Origin: Eubacteriales bacterium
GTDB lineage: Bacteria > Bacillota > Clostridia > Lachnospirales > Lachnospiraceae
DNA length: 46,527 nt
NCBI GenBank assembly: GCA_030533405.1
Contig: JAUNJF010000025.1
Location: forward strand, 1 to 46,527
Direction: 5' to 3'
Under the pieces are notes generated by a model, which had not been told where the DNA came from, did not search any database, and was given only the letters and a program-made list of their open reading frames with translations. Both the position numbers and the translations under genes were made by a program. Shown piece by piece: positions 1-8,057 of the stretch; within the stretch, counting starts at the first letter, position 1, and each line of letters starts with the position of its first letter.

Positions 1-778
1 CAATAATCGCTCCATCTTCGAATTCAACCATAGAATGAATAATACTTTGCGGTTGTACTACTACTTCAATTTGTTCTGGTTCAACATTAAATAACCATTT
101 TGCTTCAATGACTTCGAGTCCTTTATTTACCATAGATGCAGAATCAATTGTGATTTTTTTTCCCATAGCCCAATTAGGGTGTTTTAATGCCATTTCTAAT
201 GTTACATTTGCAAGCGCCTTACGATTCATACCTCTAAAAGGACCACCTGATGCGGTCAGTAAAATCTTATGAAGTTTATTTTCATGTTCGCCATTTAAAC
301 ATTGAAAAATAGCCGAATGCTCACTATCTACTGGTAAAATAGAAACACCCTTTTCTTTTGCTAGTGGCATAATAATATGGCCTGCTGTAACCAATGTTTC
401 CTTGTTAGCCAGACCAATATCCTTACCAGATTCAATTGCTGCAATTGTTGGCTTGATACCAATCATTCCAACGACTGCCGTAATCAATATATCAGATTCA
501 GCAATTGTAGCAACTTCAATTAATCCATCCATTCCAGAGACAACTTTACAGATTGGAGTGACATCTGAAATACAATTTCTTAATGTGTTTGCATCCTTTT
601 CGTCCCAAACAGCAACTAATGACGGATGAAATTCTCTAATTTGTTCTTCTAACAACGAAATGTTGTGTCCTGCAGAAATTGCTACAACTTGTAAGTCATT
701 TTTATTTTGACGAACGACATCTAAGGTTTGGGTCCCAATAGAACCAGTTGAACCTAATATCGCTACTTTTTTTACCAT
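1..778 (-). CDS. dxr: 1-deoxy-D-xylulose 5-phosphate reductoisomerase, partial (C-terminus beyond window)
   Basis: This is the second enzyme of the non-mevalonate isoprenoid pathway, a cytoplasmic NADPH-dependent enzyme that converts DXP to MEP. About 259 N-terminal residues are present; the frame is open at base 1, so roughly the last third lies outside the window. Visible are the NADPH-binding [11 protein letters not shown] (residues 9-19), the metal and substrate motif [10 protein letters not shown] with D151 and E153, and [10 protein letters not shown] near 173-182. The start ATG at 778 follows a good AGGAGG site. It lies 36 bases downstream of cdsA, in the conserved uppS-cdsA-dxr order that groups undecaprenyl carrier, phospholipid and isoprenoid synthesis. 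Confidence 0.97.
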   Translation of the reverse strand, partial: MVKKVAILGSTGSIGTQTLDVVRQNKNDLQVVAISAGHNISLLEEQIREFHPSLVAVWDEKDANTLRNCISDVTPICKVVSGMDGLIEVATIAESDILITAVVGMIGIKPTIAAIESGKDIGLANKETLVTAGHIIMPLAKEKGVSILPVDSEHSAIFQCLNGEHENKLHKILLTASGGPFRGMNRKALANVTLEMALKHPNWAMGKKITIDSASMVNKGLEVIEAKWLFNVEPEQIEVVVQPQSIIHSMVEFEDGAII

Positions 779-814
779 GGTATCCTCCTTGTATAATATG
801 TAGGCAATTATGTA

Positions 815-1603
815 TTATGAAAACAATAAAACTAAATAATATATGATTGGAGCTGTAAAAATAACACTATCATAACGATCTAAAATACCGCCATGACCAG
901 GAATCAATTTACCGTAATCTTTGATCTCATTATTTCTTTTGATTGCAGAAGCTGCTAAGTCTCCTATCACTGAAGGGATAGAGCCTAGAGCTGCAATCAT
1001 TGCGCAAAATACAATAGAAATATCAATAGAATTTCTCATAAAAAATGCATAAATGGCTCCTACAAATGCAGCACCAATGATTCCGCCTACAAAACCTTCA
1101 ACACTTTTTTTAGGACTGACTTTTGGTGATAATTTATGTTTTCCAATGGTACTTCCTACCAAATAAGCAAATACATCATTTCCCCAACTGGAAATCAAAA
1201 TAAAAAATGAAAGGAAAAGCCCCTGCTTTAATGTTCGTACACGATAAACATACGATAATAACACTGCTACATACATAAAGCCAATATATGCACGAAATAC
1301 ATCCGTATCTTTATATTTAGGAAATGCAAATACATATATAGCTAAAAACAACATTAATAGTCCTACAACAGCAGGCATAATAAATGATGTTTTGTCTAAA
1401 TATAATAATGCATAATAAAAAAATGTATATAGATACGATATAACAGCAAAAATTGAACGTTCAATCTGAAACACTCTGTAAAATTCAAATACACCAATTA
1501 ATGATAATGCTCCTAATATGGATGCAGAAACAACCCCTCCAGGAAGTAACATAATCAAAACAGTTATGATTACAATTACTCCACCTATAATTCTATCTTT
1601 CAT
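815..1603 (-). CDS. cdsA: Phosphatidate cytidylyltransferase
   Basis: This integral membrane enzyme makes CDP-diacylglycerol from phosphatidic acid and CTP, the branch point for phosphatidylglycerol and other phospholipids. The 262-residue protein is almost entirely hydrophobic, with several membrane segments. It ends with the family signature: AIKRNNEIKDYG, then PGHGGILDRYDS at about residues 235-246. Length is normal for the family. It starts 6 bases after the uppS stop, so the two are almost certainly co-transcribed. PgsA, encoded at 38442-39002, would use its product. Confidence 0.96.
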   Translation of the reverse strand: MKDRIIGGVIVIITVLIMLLPGGVVSASILGALSLIGVFEFYRVFQIERSIFAVISYLYTFFYYALLYLDKTSFIMPAVVGLLMLFLAIYVFAFPKYKDTDVFRAYIGFMYVAVLLSYVYRVRTLKQGLFLSFFILISSWGNDVFAYLVGSTIGKHKLSPKVSPKKSVEGFVGGIIGAAFVGAIYAFFMRNSIDISIVFCAMIAALGSIPSVIGDLAASAIKRNNEIKDYGKLIPGHGGILDRYDSVIFTAPIIYYLVLLFS

Positions 1604-1609
1604 ATAACA

Positions 1610-2344
1610 TTATACACCGCCAAAACGACGTTCCCTTCCATTATAATATCGAATTGCTGTAAGCAAATCTTCTTTTGTGAAATCTGGCCAAAGAACATCT
1701 GTAAAATAAAACTCTGTATATGCCAACTGCCATGGTAGATAATTGGATAAACGTTCTTCACCACTTGTTCGAATGAGTAAATCTGGATCAGGCAATCCAG
1801 CTGTATCTAGATAGTCATTGATTAAGTCCTCTGTTATTTCTTCAGGTTCTATATGTTTTGCTTCTACTTCTTTTGCAATTTTTTTGACAGCACGTCGAAT
1901 TTCATCTCGACCACCATAATTAATGGCAATTGTAAATTTTAAACCAGAAGCGGATTGTGTTATTTTTTCAAGTTCTTCGATTTTTGCAACGATTTTAGAA
2001 TCTAATCCACTCTTATCTCCAATAATACGTACCTGCATATTATTTTTAGTTGAACGTTCAATACAATCGATTAAATAATTTTGCAATAATTTCATCAAAG
2101 CACTTACTTCATCTTCGGAACGTTTCCAATTTTCAGTCGAAAATGCATAAACAGTAATATACTCAATGCCCATTTTATAACCGTCTTCAATTATTTGTTC
2201 AACGGTTTTTGCACCTTGAATATGTCCATATTTACGCGGCATATTTCTTTTTTTTGCCCAACGACCATTACCGTCCATAATGATTGCTACGTGCTTAGGA
2301 ATATTCAGTTTTTCTTCTTTGATTGCAGTTAATATATGTTCCAA
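1610..2344 (-). CDS. uppS: Isoprenyl transferase (undecaprenyl diphosphate synthase)
   Basis: This cytoplasmic cis-prenyltransferase condenses isopentenyl diphosphate units onto farnesyl diphosphate to build the C55 lipid carrier for peptidoglycan. The 244-residue protein has the catalytic motif IIMDGNGRWAKKR with D24, YAFSTENWKR near 75, and the C-terminal signature RTSGEERLSNYLPWQ followed by EFYFTDVLWPDF. Length is normal. It sits 34 bases downstream of frr and immediately before cdsA. Its isoprenoid substrates come from the dxr and ispH pathway, both of which are encoded in this window. Confidence 0.97.
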   Translation of the reverse strand: MEHILTAIKEEKLNIPKHVAIIMDGNGRWAKKRNMPRKYGHIQGAKTVEQIIEDGYKMGIEYITVYAFSTENWKRSEDEVSALMKLLQNYLIDCIERSTKNNMQVRIIGDKSGLDSKIVAKIEELEKITQSASGLKFTIAINYGGRDEIRRAVKKIAKEVEAKHIEPEEITEDLINDYLDTAGLPDPDLLIRTSGEERLSNYLPWQLAYTEFYFTDVLWPDFTKEDLLTAIRYYNGRERRFGGV

Positions 2345-2378
2345 GTTTAGCCTCCAACTTCACAATAACGATATGGAT

Positions 2379-2924
2379 TTATACAGTCATAATATCTTTT
2401 GATTTATTTTCTACTGCAGAATCAATCTTATCGACATACTTATCTGTCAACTTCTGTACTTTATCTTCGTAATCTTTTTCCTCATCCTCAGAAATTTCAT
2501 TTGCTTTTAATTGTTTTTTAAGAAAATCATTTGCGTCACGACGTACATTTCTAACTGCTACTTTAGCATTTTCACCTTTTTTCTTGATATCTTTTGCTAA
2601 TTCTTTACGTCTCTCTTCAGTGAGTTCTGGGAAGTTTAATATAACAGATTTACCGTCATTGTTAGGATTTAATCCTAAATCAGAACAAATAATAGCTTTT
2701 TCAATTTCTTTTAGTAAGGATGCTTCCCATGGTGTGATTACAATTGTTCTAGCTTCTGGAACACTTACATTTCCTACCTGCTGTAAAGGTGTTGGAACTC
2801 CATAGTAATCTACCTTGATTTTATTTAAAATATTAGGGTTAGCTCGTCCAGCACGAATATTTGTGAATTCCCCCTCTAAGCTTTCTAATGATTTCTCCAT
2901 TTTTTCTTCAAATTGTTTTAACAT
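2379..2924 (-). CDS. frr: Ribosome recycling factor
   Basis: RRF works with EF-G to split post-termination ribosomes. The 181-residue protein has the typical three-helix bundle sequence: N-terminal KSLESLEGEFTNIRAGRANP, central VPEARTIVITPWE and NFPELTEERRKEL, and a conserved late segment VRNVRRDANDFLKK. An in-frame TTG lies three bases upstream, but the ATG at 2924 sits 8 bases from AGGAGG and is the better start. The gene is 61 bases downstream of pyrH, the usual bacterial order. Confidence 0.97.
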   Translation of the reverse strand: MLKQFEEKMEKSLESLEGEFTNIRAGRANPNILNKIKVDYYGVPTPLQQVGNVSVPEARTIVITPWEASLLKEIEKAIICSDLGLNPNNDGKSVILNFPELTEERRKELAKDIKKKGENAKVAVRNVRRDANDFLKKQLKANEISEDEEKDYEDKVQKLTDKYVDKIDSAVENKSKDIMTV

Positions 2925-2985
2925 CAATATGTCCTCCTATTAATTATATTTCATTATTGTTTAAATTATCACTATAAATGAATCG

Positions 2986-3687
2986 TTATGCTTTAATAAA
3001 TGTACCCCTGAATTTGCCTGTTAATGCTTTTACAATAGCATCCTCTTCGTTTAATCCAAATAACATCATCGGCATGTGATTTTCCATTGCTAATACAGCG
3101 GATGCCAAATCAATAACACCTAATTGCTGATCTACAATATCTTTCATTTCCATAGTGTCATATTTTTTCGCATTTGGATTAACCTTTGGATCACTATCAT
3201 ATACACCATCAATTGATTTTCCTGATAAAATAACATCTGCATTGATTTCAATTGCCATTAAAACGGTTGCCATATCTGTCGAAAAATATGGATGTCCAAT
3301 TCCACCTGCAAAAAATACAACTTCTGAATTTTCAAGTGCTTGTAAAGCAGTGTCTTTATTAAATAATTCTGTAACATTTGCACATATAAATGGTGTCATA
3401 ATTCTTGTTTTTAATCCAACTGTTCGAAACATATCTGCTGCATAAATACAGTTCATTACGGTTGCAAGCATACCAATTTGATCCGCTTTCACGCGATCCA
3501 TATTTTCAGAAGTTCTACCTCTCCAAAAATTGCCGCCACCAATTACAATACCAACTTGTTTTCCTGCATCAACAACCTTCTTTACCTGATTTGCAACCTC
3601 TAAAACTGTTTTTTCATCAAAGCCATGATGCTTATCACCTGCTAATGCTTCACCACTTAGTTTTAATAAAATACGATTTGTATCCAT
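2986..3687 (-). CDS. pyrH: Uridylate kinase (UMP kinase)
   Basis: PyrH phosphorylates UMP to UDP in pyrimidine nucleotide synthesis. It belongs to the amino-acid kinase fold, not the P-loop NMP kinases. The 233-residue protein shows ILLKLSGEAL at the N-terminus, the glycine-rich GIVIGGGNFWRG near residues 46-57, FFAGGIGHPYFSTD near 125, and DGVYDSDPKVNPNAK. AAGGAG precedes the ATG by 8 bases. It is normally directly downstream of tsf, but here a bactofilin and a small membrane protein lie between them. Confidence 0.97.
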   Translation of the reverse strand: MDTNRILLKLSGEALAGDKHHGFDEKTVLEVANQVKKVVDAGKQVGIVIGGGNFWRGRTSENMDRVKADQIGMLATVMNCIYAADMFRTVGLKTRIMTPFICANVTELFNKDTALQALENSEVVFFAGGIGHPYFSTDMATVLMAIEINADVILSGKSIDGVYDSDPKVNPNAKKYDTMEMKDIVDQQLGVIDLASAVLAMENHMPMMLFGLNEEDAIVKALTGKFRGTFIKA

Positions 3688-3718
3688 TTTTTTTCTCCTT
3701 GTTATATTGTTTCGTTAT

Positions 3719-5446
3719 TTATGCAAAAAAACTCTTTACATCAATATCAGAGTAGCTCTGTGAACAGAAACCTTCAATCACAGCACCATTGTTAATCTGA
3801 ACAGAACGTGATTTGATATTACCCATAATTACGGCTGTGGAATCAACAATCACAGGCCCCTTTACATCTAAATCTCCATTTACAGCACCTGCAATAACAG
3901 CTGACTCGCTTTCAATATTACCAATTATGATGGAACCTACTCCAACTTTAACGCTACCGTATGATTTTACACCACCTTCAATTCTTGCATTATTAGCATA
4001 TAATTCTCCAGCAGTTACATCACCGAGTACTTGACCTCCAACAACAATTTTTCCTTGACAAATAACACTTCCTTCTACTTTACCAATGATATCAATGGAA
4101 CCATCGGTCTCAATATTACCTTTGATGGTTGTGCCCTTGGTAATGTAAGTAGTCTCCGTATCAGCTGTATCGACATTAAATGTTCTTTCTTGTGTACTTG
4201 CTACTGGAGTACTATCTTTAGCGATGTTGTCTTGTTCAGACTTATTATTTTCAACAGAATTAATGGAAATAACATCCTTTTCGTCGTTCATACTTGTCTC
4301 CTCTTCAACAGATTCATTAATTGTATTGTCTAAAGTATCTAAATCATCTTCTAACAGAGTCGTTAAGTCATCTTTTTCGTTGATATTTTCATTTATGTTT
4401 TCATCAACTACTGTAGAAATATCTGGTTTTACTTCACTATAATCAACCTCTGTGCCGTTGTCTTGTTCTTCATAATCTTTGGAGTCATCAATTGGCAATT
4501 CTGGTTGTAATGCTTCCGTTTCATGTTCTGCAGGAATGTCGCTATTTGGTGCCATAGAGTGAATTAATTCCTCTAATGCCTGCTCTTCATTCATATCTTC
4601 TATCTGGTTTGCAAATTCTTTCTGATCAGAAAGAACTGCTTCGTCAGATGCTGACTTGATTTCTTCTGTTTCTTTTGTTTCTTCTACTGAATCATCTATT
4701 AAGTTCTCTAATGCATTAACATCAGCAGTTGCATTTTCTAATTCATTTAGCAAATCGTCAATTGATAATTGTTCTGTTTCTTCATCTTGTGATATTGCTG
4801 TTTCAGCAATATCTTCTGCTTCATCTTGAGAATTAGCTGTTTCGGTAATATTATCTGCTTCATCTTGAGAATCAGCTATTTCAGCAATATTATCTGCTTC
4901 AGCAATGTCTGTTGGTTCTGTTATATCAGTCAGTTCTTCTACTGATTCTGCATTTGTATTTGATGAAACATTCTTTTCTTCTATATTTTGTAACTCATCT
5001 TGTTCGGATAATTGATTTAGCAAATCTTGTACAGACATATCCATTGTATTCACTTCTAAATCGTCTGGTAATGTCTGTTCTTGAACACCATATAATTCTT
5101 GATCTAATATATCATCAATTTGATCCAGTAAATCTTCTGGTGCAATGTCATCTAAGTCGAGAAGATCATCTTGATTTTCTGATGCATTCTGTTTTGGAAC
5201 ATTCGTTTCCATAACGAAATCCTGCTTTTTATTTGTTTCCTTTTTAACTTTTTTCTGAGCTACTTTGCTTTTATCTTTTTTCTGACCTGCTGTTTTTTTG
5301 GATTTTATAGGTTTGCTTTGTTGTTCAATGTCATCTTCTAACAAATCAAGTTCCAAATCAATATCGTCATATACCTCATTATTGTCAGGCATTAATTCAT
5401 TCATTGCTTGAGAAAAATCTTCTTTAAAATCTTTAAAAAAACTCAT
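3719..5446 (-). CDS. Bactofilin-domain protein with long acidic N-terminal region
   Basis: Only the last 145 or so of the 575 residues resemble a known domain: a right-handed beta-helix of the bactofilin (DUF583) type, with repeating hydrophobic-glycine turns such as TTITKGTTIKGNIETDGSID and KGPVIVDSTAVIMGNIKSRS. Bactofilins polymerise into cytoskeletal filaments that organise wall enzymes. The first 430 residues are Asp/Glu/Ser/Asn-rich, probably disordered, with a Lys-rich patch near residues 45-75 and three tandem 13-residue repeats. I use the ATG at 5446, because the upstream in-frame TTG is part of the TTGGAGG ribosome binding site. The gene is 17 bases after a small membrane protein that could anchor it (inference). 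Confidence 0.85.
   Translation of the reverse strand: MSFFKDFKEDFSQAMNELMPDNNEVYDDIDLELDLLEDDIEQQSKPIKSKKTAGQKKDKSKVAQKKVKKETNKKQDFVMETNVPKQNASENQDDLLDLDDIAPEDLLDQIDDILDQELYGVQEQTLPDDLEVNTMDMSVQDLLNQLSEQDELQNIEEKNVSSNTNAESVEELTDITEPTDIAEADNIAEIADSQDEADNITETANSQDEAEDIAETAISQDEETEQLSIDDLLNELENATADVNALENLIDDSVEETKETEEIKSASDEAVLSDQKEFANQIEDMNEEQALEELIHSMAPNSDIPAEHETEALQPELPIDDSKDYEEQDNGTEVDYSEVKPDISTVVDENINENINEKDDLTTLLEDDLDTLDNTINESVEEETSMNDEKDVISINSVENNKSEQDNIAKDSTPVASTQERTFNVDTADTETTYITKGTTIKGNIETDGSIDIIGKVEGSVICQGKIVVGGQVLGDVTAGELYANNARIEGGVKSYGSVKVGVGSIIIGNIESESAVIAGAVNGDLDVKGPVIVDSTAVIMGNIKSRSVQINNGAVIEGFCSQSYSDIDVKSFFA
4783..4899 (-). repeat. Three tandem 39-bp repeats inside the bactofilin gene
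   Basis: Three adjacent in-frame 39-bp units (4783-4821, 4822-4860, 4861-4899) encode 13-residue repeats of the form SQDEADNIAEIAD, SQDEADNITETAN and SQDEAEDIAETAI. They lie in the acidic linker. Such a short coding repeat could change copy number by slippage, lengthening or shortening the linker without breaking the frame. Confidence 0.9.
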
Positions 5447-5463
5447 GTTAACCTCCAAATCCG

Positions 5464-5676
5464 TTAAAGCATTCTATTGCATTCTATTGGATATTCTAAG
5501 ACAGAATATAAACAATCAACCTGTTTTTGAAGATGAAATACTTTGATTACAAGTATAAAATTAAGAATGACAGAAAGAAATAACAATAAAATAGCAAAAA
5601 ATAAAATAATAGATTTTATACGTTTCACTCTTTTTTGACGTCGTATCATATTATTATTTTCTAAATTCGTTGACAT
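5464..5676 (-). CDS. Small single-pass membrane protein of unknown function
   Basis: A 70-residue protein with a basic N-terminus (RRQKRVKRIK, about 12-21), one strong transmembrane stretch (about residues 22-44, IILFFAILLLFLSVILNF) and a short C-terminal tail starting with a possible coiled coil (HLQKQVDCLYSVL). I use the ATG at 5676 with AGAAAGGA upstream; a start 27 bases earlier lacks a site. The layout (short basic cytoplasmic end, one membrane span, heptad-like outside segment) is like FtsL/DivIC, but I see no family signature. It lies just upstream of the bactofilin gene, so a role in membrane attachment of that polymer is a guess. Confidence 0.7.
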   Translation of the reverse strand: MSTNLENNNMIRRQKRVKRIKSIILFFAILLLFLSVILNFILVIKVFHLQKQVDCLYSVLEYPIECNRML

Positions 5677-5729
5677 GATGCATTCCTTTCTGTTTAAACA
5701 CAATATAAATCTTCACATGGTTATCAATT

Positions 5730-5758
5730 ATTATAGCATATATTTAAGTAAAAGAAAA
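5730..5758 (-). promoter_or_regulatory. Extended -10 promoter for the small membrane protein-bactofilin-pyrH run
   Basis: On the minus strand TGC-TATAAT (TATAAT at 5730-5735, TG two bases upstream) lies about 50 bases before the small membrane gene. The -35 position is poor (TTTTCT) and falls in the T-tract of the tsf terminator. No other promoter is visible before pyrH, so this may serve the whole downstream run to dxr. Confidence 0.6.
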
Positions 5759-5795
5759 GCCCTTGAACCTACGAAACAAAGTAGATTCAAGGGCT
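5751..5795 (-). terminator. Intrinsic terminator of rpsB-tsf
   Basis: A stem of 15 positions with one mismatch (5758-5772 with 5781-5795) has an 8-base loop and is followed on the minus strand by TTTTCTTTTA. It sits 27 bases past the tsf stop and separates rpsB-tsf from the bactofilin-pyrH transcript. Confidence 0.9.
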
Positions 5796-5821
5796 ATATT
5801 ACATAATTATACTATTTGAAA

Positions 5822-6895
5822 TTATGCATTCATCTGCGCTGCAACTTCAGCTGCAAAATCTTCGTTCTTCTTCTCCATACCTTCACCAACTTCGAAACGA
5901 ACGAAAGTAGCGATTGTAAGATCCTTGCTTACAGACTCAAGATATTTAGCAACTGACTGCTTTCCGTCCTCAGCTTTAACATATACTTGATCAAGAAGAC
6001 AAATATCTTTAAGCTGCTTAGAAACACGTCCATCTACCAAACCAACGAAAATCTTGTTAGCAGAAATATTCTCTTTATCAGCAACAGCTAACTCAGCTAA
6101 CTGAGCTTTCGCTTCAGCAGATAAGAAGTTTGGCAAATAATTCATATTTGACTTATGCTCTTCATATGCAGCAACATCATCTGCACTCCATACAGAACCA
6201 TCTGTAGCCTTCTCTAATAAACCATTTAAAATTGGCTTTGGAAGTGAGAATGGATCATTTAAAGCACTCTCAAGTGTAATCTCTCTTAATTTAGCAACTT
6301 CTGCCTCAGACATATCTGATCTGCTAACATAAGTTGGGTTCATAGCAGCAACTTGCATTGCGATATTTGAAAGTGCTTCTTTCGCAGCATCTGAAGAATC
6401 TCCGTTACCTGCTACTAAAACACCAATTCTTCCACCACCGTGGATATATGATACAACAACATCGCCTGAAATCTTCTGGAATCTTCTGATTGAAAGCTTC
6501 TCTCCGATTGTAGCAGTCTTTTCAACTAAAACATCCTTCATGCCAAGAATATCAGCAACATCTTCTCCGTCTCCAGCTTTTTCAACTGAACATGCAAGTG
6601 CCTTGTCAGCAACTTCCTGTACAAAAGCCTGGAATACTTCGTTCTTAGCAACAAAGTCTGTCTCAGAGTTAACCTCTACTACAACAGCTTTATTGTTATC
6701 AACTGCAACCTTTGCAATACCCTCAGCTGCGATTCTGCTTGCCTTCTTTTCAGCCTTTGCAGCACCACTTTTACGTAATGCTTCAACAGCAGCTTCCATA
6801 TTACCATCACATTCTGCAAGTGCCTTCTTACAATCCATCATTCCAGCACCTGTCATCTCTCTTAATTCTTTTACCATACTTGCTGTAATAGCCAT
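5822..6895 (-). CDS. tsf: Elongation factor Ts, with a C-terminal domain insertion
   Basis: EF-Ts is the GDP exchange factor for EF-Tu. The start ATG at 6895 follows GAGGAGG embedded in the last rpsB codons. The N-terminal UBA-like domain reads VKELREMTGAGMMDCKKAL, and the EF-Tu contact motif SETDFVAKN is at about residues 77-85. The protein ends FVRFEVGEGMEKKNEDFAAE. At 357 residues it is longer than the classic ~285-residue form. The extra length is mainly a block at about 222-280, between PFSLPKPI and NKIFVGLVDGR, where short forms run straight on. No frame break or composition change marks it. Confidence 0.97.
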   Translation of the reverse strand: MAITASMVKELREMTGAGMMDCKKALAECDGNMEAAVEALRKSGAAKAEKKASRIAAEGIAKVAVDNNKAVVVEVNSETDFVAKNEVFQAFVQEVADKALACSVEKAGDGEDVADILGMKDVLVEKTATIGEKLSIRRFQKISGDVVVSYIHGGGRIGVLVAGNGDSSDAAKEALSNIAMQVAAMNPTYVSRSDMSEAEVAKLREITLESALNDPFSLPKPILNGLLEKATDGSVWSADDVAAYEEHKSNMNYLPNFLSAEAKAQLAELAVADKENISANKIFVGLVDGRVSKQLKDICLLDQVYVKAEDGKQSVAKYLESVSKDLTIATFVRFEVGEGMEKKNEDFAAEVAAQMNA

Positions 6896-6899
6896 TATA

Positions 6900-7625
6900 T
6901 TATTCCTCCTCTGCTGCAACTTCTTCAACAGACTCAGCATCTACACCCTGATTAGCCTCGATTACTGCATCTGCCATCTTAGCAACGATTAATTTAACTG
7001 CACGAATTGCATCATCATTACCAGGAATTACATAATCTAATTCTTCTGGATCACAGTTAGTATCAGCAATACCAACCAAAGGAATACCTAATGAATGTGC
7101 TTCCTGAATACAAATTCTCTCCTTACGTGGATCAACAACAAAAATCATATCTGGAGCTCCGCCCATCTCTTTGATACCACCTAAGTTCTTCTGAAGCTTA
7201 TCCATTTCTTTCTTAATGTTAATAACTTCTTTCTTAGGAAGAACCTCAAATGTTCCATCTTCTTCCATCTTCTCATATTTCTTAAGAGTTGCGATACGAG
7301 TCTCGATAGTCTTCCAGTTTGTAAGCATACCACCTAACCATCTCTCGTTTACATAGTACATACCACATCTCTCAGCCTCTGATTTAACAGAATCCTGAGC
7401 CTGCTTCTTAGTACCAACAAATAAAATCTTTCCACCCTCTGCAGCACACTTCTTAATTGCATCGTATGCTTCGTCTACTTTACCAACAGACTTCTGTAAG
7501 TCGATAATGTAGATACCATTACGCTCAGTATAAATGTACTCAGCCATCTTAGGGTTCCATCTTCTTGTCTGGTGTCCAAAATGTACACCTGCTTCAAGCA
7601 ACTGCTTCATTGAAATAACGCTCAT
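6900..7625 (-). CDS. rpsB: 30S ribosomal protein S2
   Basis: S2 is a late-assembling protein of the small subunit, located between head and body. The 241-residue protein opens [20 protein letters not shown] and contains [32 protein letters not shown] and [20 protein letters not shown], all diagnostic. The tail is acidic (VEEVAAEEE). An AAGGAGG site precedes the ATG. The tsf start lies 4 bases past the rpsB stop, with its Shine-Dalgarno inside rpsB, so the two genes should be translationally coupled. A 120-base leader and a strong promoter lie upstream. Confidence 0.98.
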   Translation of the reverse strand: MSVISMKQLLEAGVHFGHQTRRWNPKMAEYIYTERNGIYIIDLQKSVGKVDEAYDAIKKCAAEGGKILFVGTKKQAQDSVKSEAERCGMYYVNERWLGGMLTNWKTIETRIATLKKYEKMEEDGTFEVLPKKEVINIKKEMDKLQKNLGGIKEMGGAPDMIFVVDPRKERICIQEAHSLGIPLVGIADTNCDPEELDYVIPGNDDAIRAVKLIVAKMADAVIEANQGVDAESVEEVAAEEE

Positions 7626-7747
7626 AATTTACCTCCTTGGTTTTCCATCCAACGACTTCTACTTTAAAATAACAAATCTGTAACACGCGTTCTTGATTAC
7701 AAATTCGCACCAATTTTAAAATCCATCGTTGTGTATTATTTTTACCG
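7626..7747 (-). promoter_or_regulatory. Long 5' leader of rpsB
   Basis: From the predicted transcription start near 7747 to the rpsB ATG is about 120 untranslated bases, ending in AAGGAGG. Leaders upstream of rpsB bind S2 for autogenous control in several bacterial groups (established for some lineages). I cannot confirm a conserved fold here by eye. Confidence 0.5.
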
Positions 7748-7751
7748 AATG

Positions 7752-7820
7752 GTATTATAGCATAGCAATATATATATATCAAGTGTATTTTTTAATATTT
7801 ATATATAAATGCTATAATAC
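7752..7820. repeat. 12-bp inverted repeat carrying two opposed -10 elements
   Basis: GTATTATAGCAT (7752-7763) and its exact reverse complement ATGCTATAATAC (7809-7820) flank 45 A+T-rich bases. The left arm holds the rpsB -10. The right arm presents an identical TGCTATAAT on the plus strand, pointing toward rpmF antisense. Confidence 0.8.
7754..7782 (-). promoter_or_regulatory. Sigma-A promoter of rpsB-tsf
   Basis: On the minus strand TTGATA (7777-7782), a 17-base spacer and TATAAT (7754-7759) form a near-consensus promoter with an extended TGC before the -10. It lies about 130 bases upstream of rpsB. Confidence 0.9.
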
Positions 7821-7831
7821 TTTTTTTGCAA

Positions 7832-7861
7832 AGAAAAAAGAGCTTCCATAATAGGAAGCTC
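7832..7861 (-). terminator. Intrinsic terminator after rpmF
   Basis: An 8-bp stem GAGCTTCC/GGAAGCTC (7840-7847 with 7854-7861) and a six-base loop are followed on the minus strand by a run of six T. It starts 16 bases past the rpmF stop. Confidence 0.92.
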
Positions 7862-7877
7862 AATGATTGAGTACAAA

Positions 7878-8054
7878 TTATGCCTCAACGATTTCTTTCT
7901 TGTTATAGCTGCCACAGCTCTTGCAAACTCTATGTGGAACCATTAACTCTCCACACTTAGAACACTTTACTAAAGTAGGAGCGCTCATCTTCCAGTTTGC
8001 TCTTCTCTTATCTCTTCTTCCTTTTGAAGATTTGTTCTTTGGACAGATAGACAT
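7878..8054 (-). CDS. rpmF: 50S ribosomal protein L32
   Basis: A 58-residue zinc-ribbon ribosomal protein. The N-terminus MSICPKNKSSKGRRDKRRAN is basic, and WKMSAPTLVKC leads into the zinc-binding pairs C31-x2-C34 and C44-x2-C47 (CSKCGELMVPHRVCKSCG). All four cysteines are present, so this is the zinc-binding form. The start lies 3 bases past the yceD stop, with AGGAGGTG overlapping the end of that gene. The pair yceD-rpmF is conserved across bacteria. A strong terminator follows. Confidence 0.96.
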   Translation of the reverse strand: MSICPKNKSSKGRRDKRRANWKMSAPTLVKCSKCGELMVPHRVCKSCGSYNKKEIVEA

Positions 8055-8057
8055 TAT

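Noticed and set aside
3155-3755. Two plus-strand frames (96 and 116 codons) opposite pyrH
   Set aside because: Both are shadows of pyrH codon structure and lack ribosome sites.
6540-6992. 150-codon plus-strand frame opposite tsf
   Set aside because: It is an antisense shadow of the tsf/rpsB coding strand with no ribosome site; composition is Ser/Ala-rich, as expected from reverse reading of Ala-rich genes.
7594-7782. 62-codon minus-strand frame before rpsB
   Set aside because: It overlaps the rpsB promoter, so it could not be translated whole from that transcript. It has no ribosome site and runs into rpsB out of frame.
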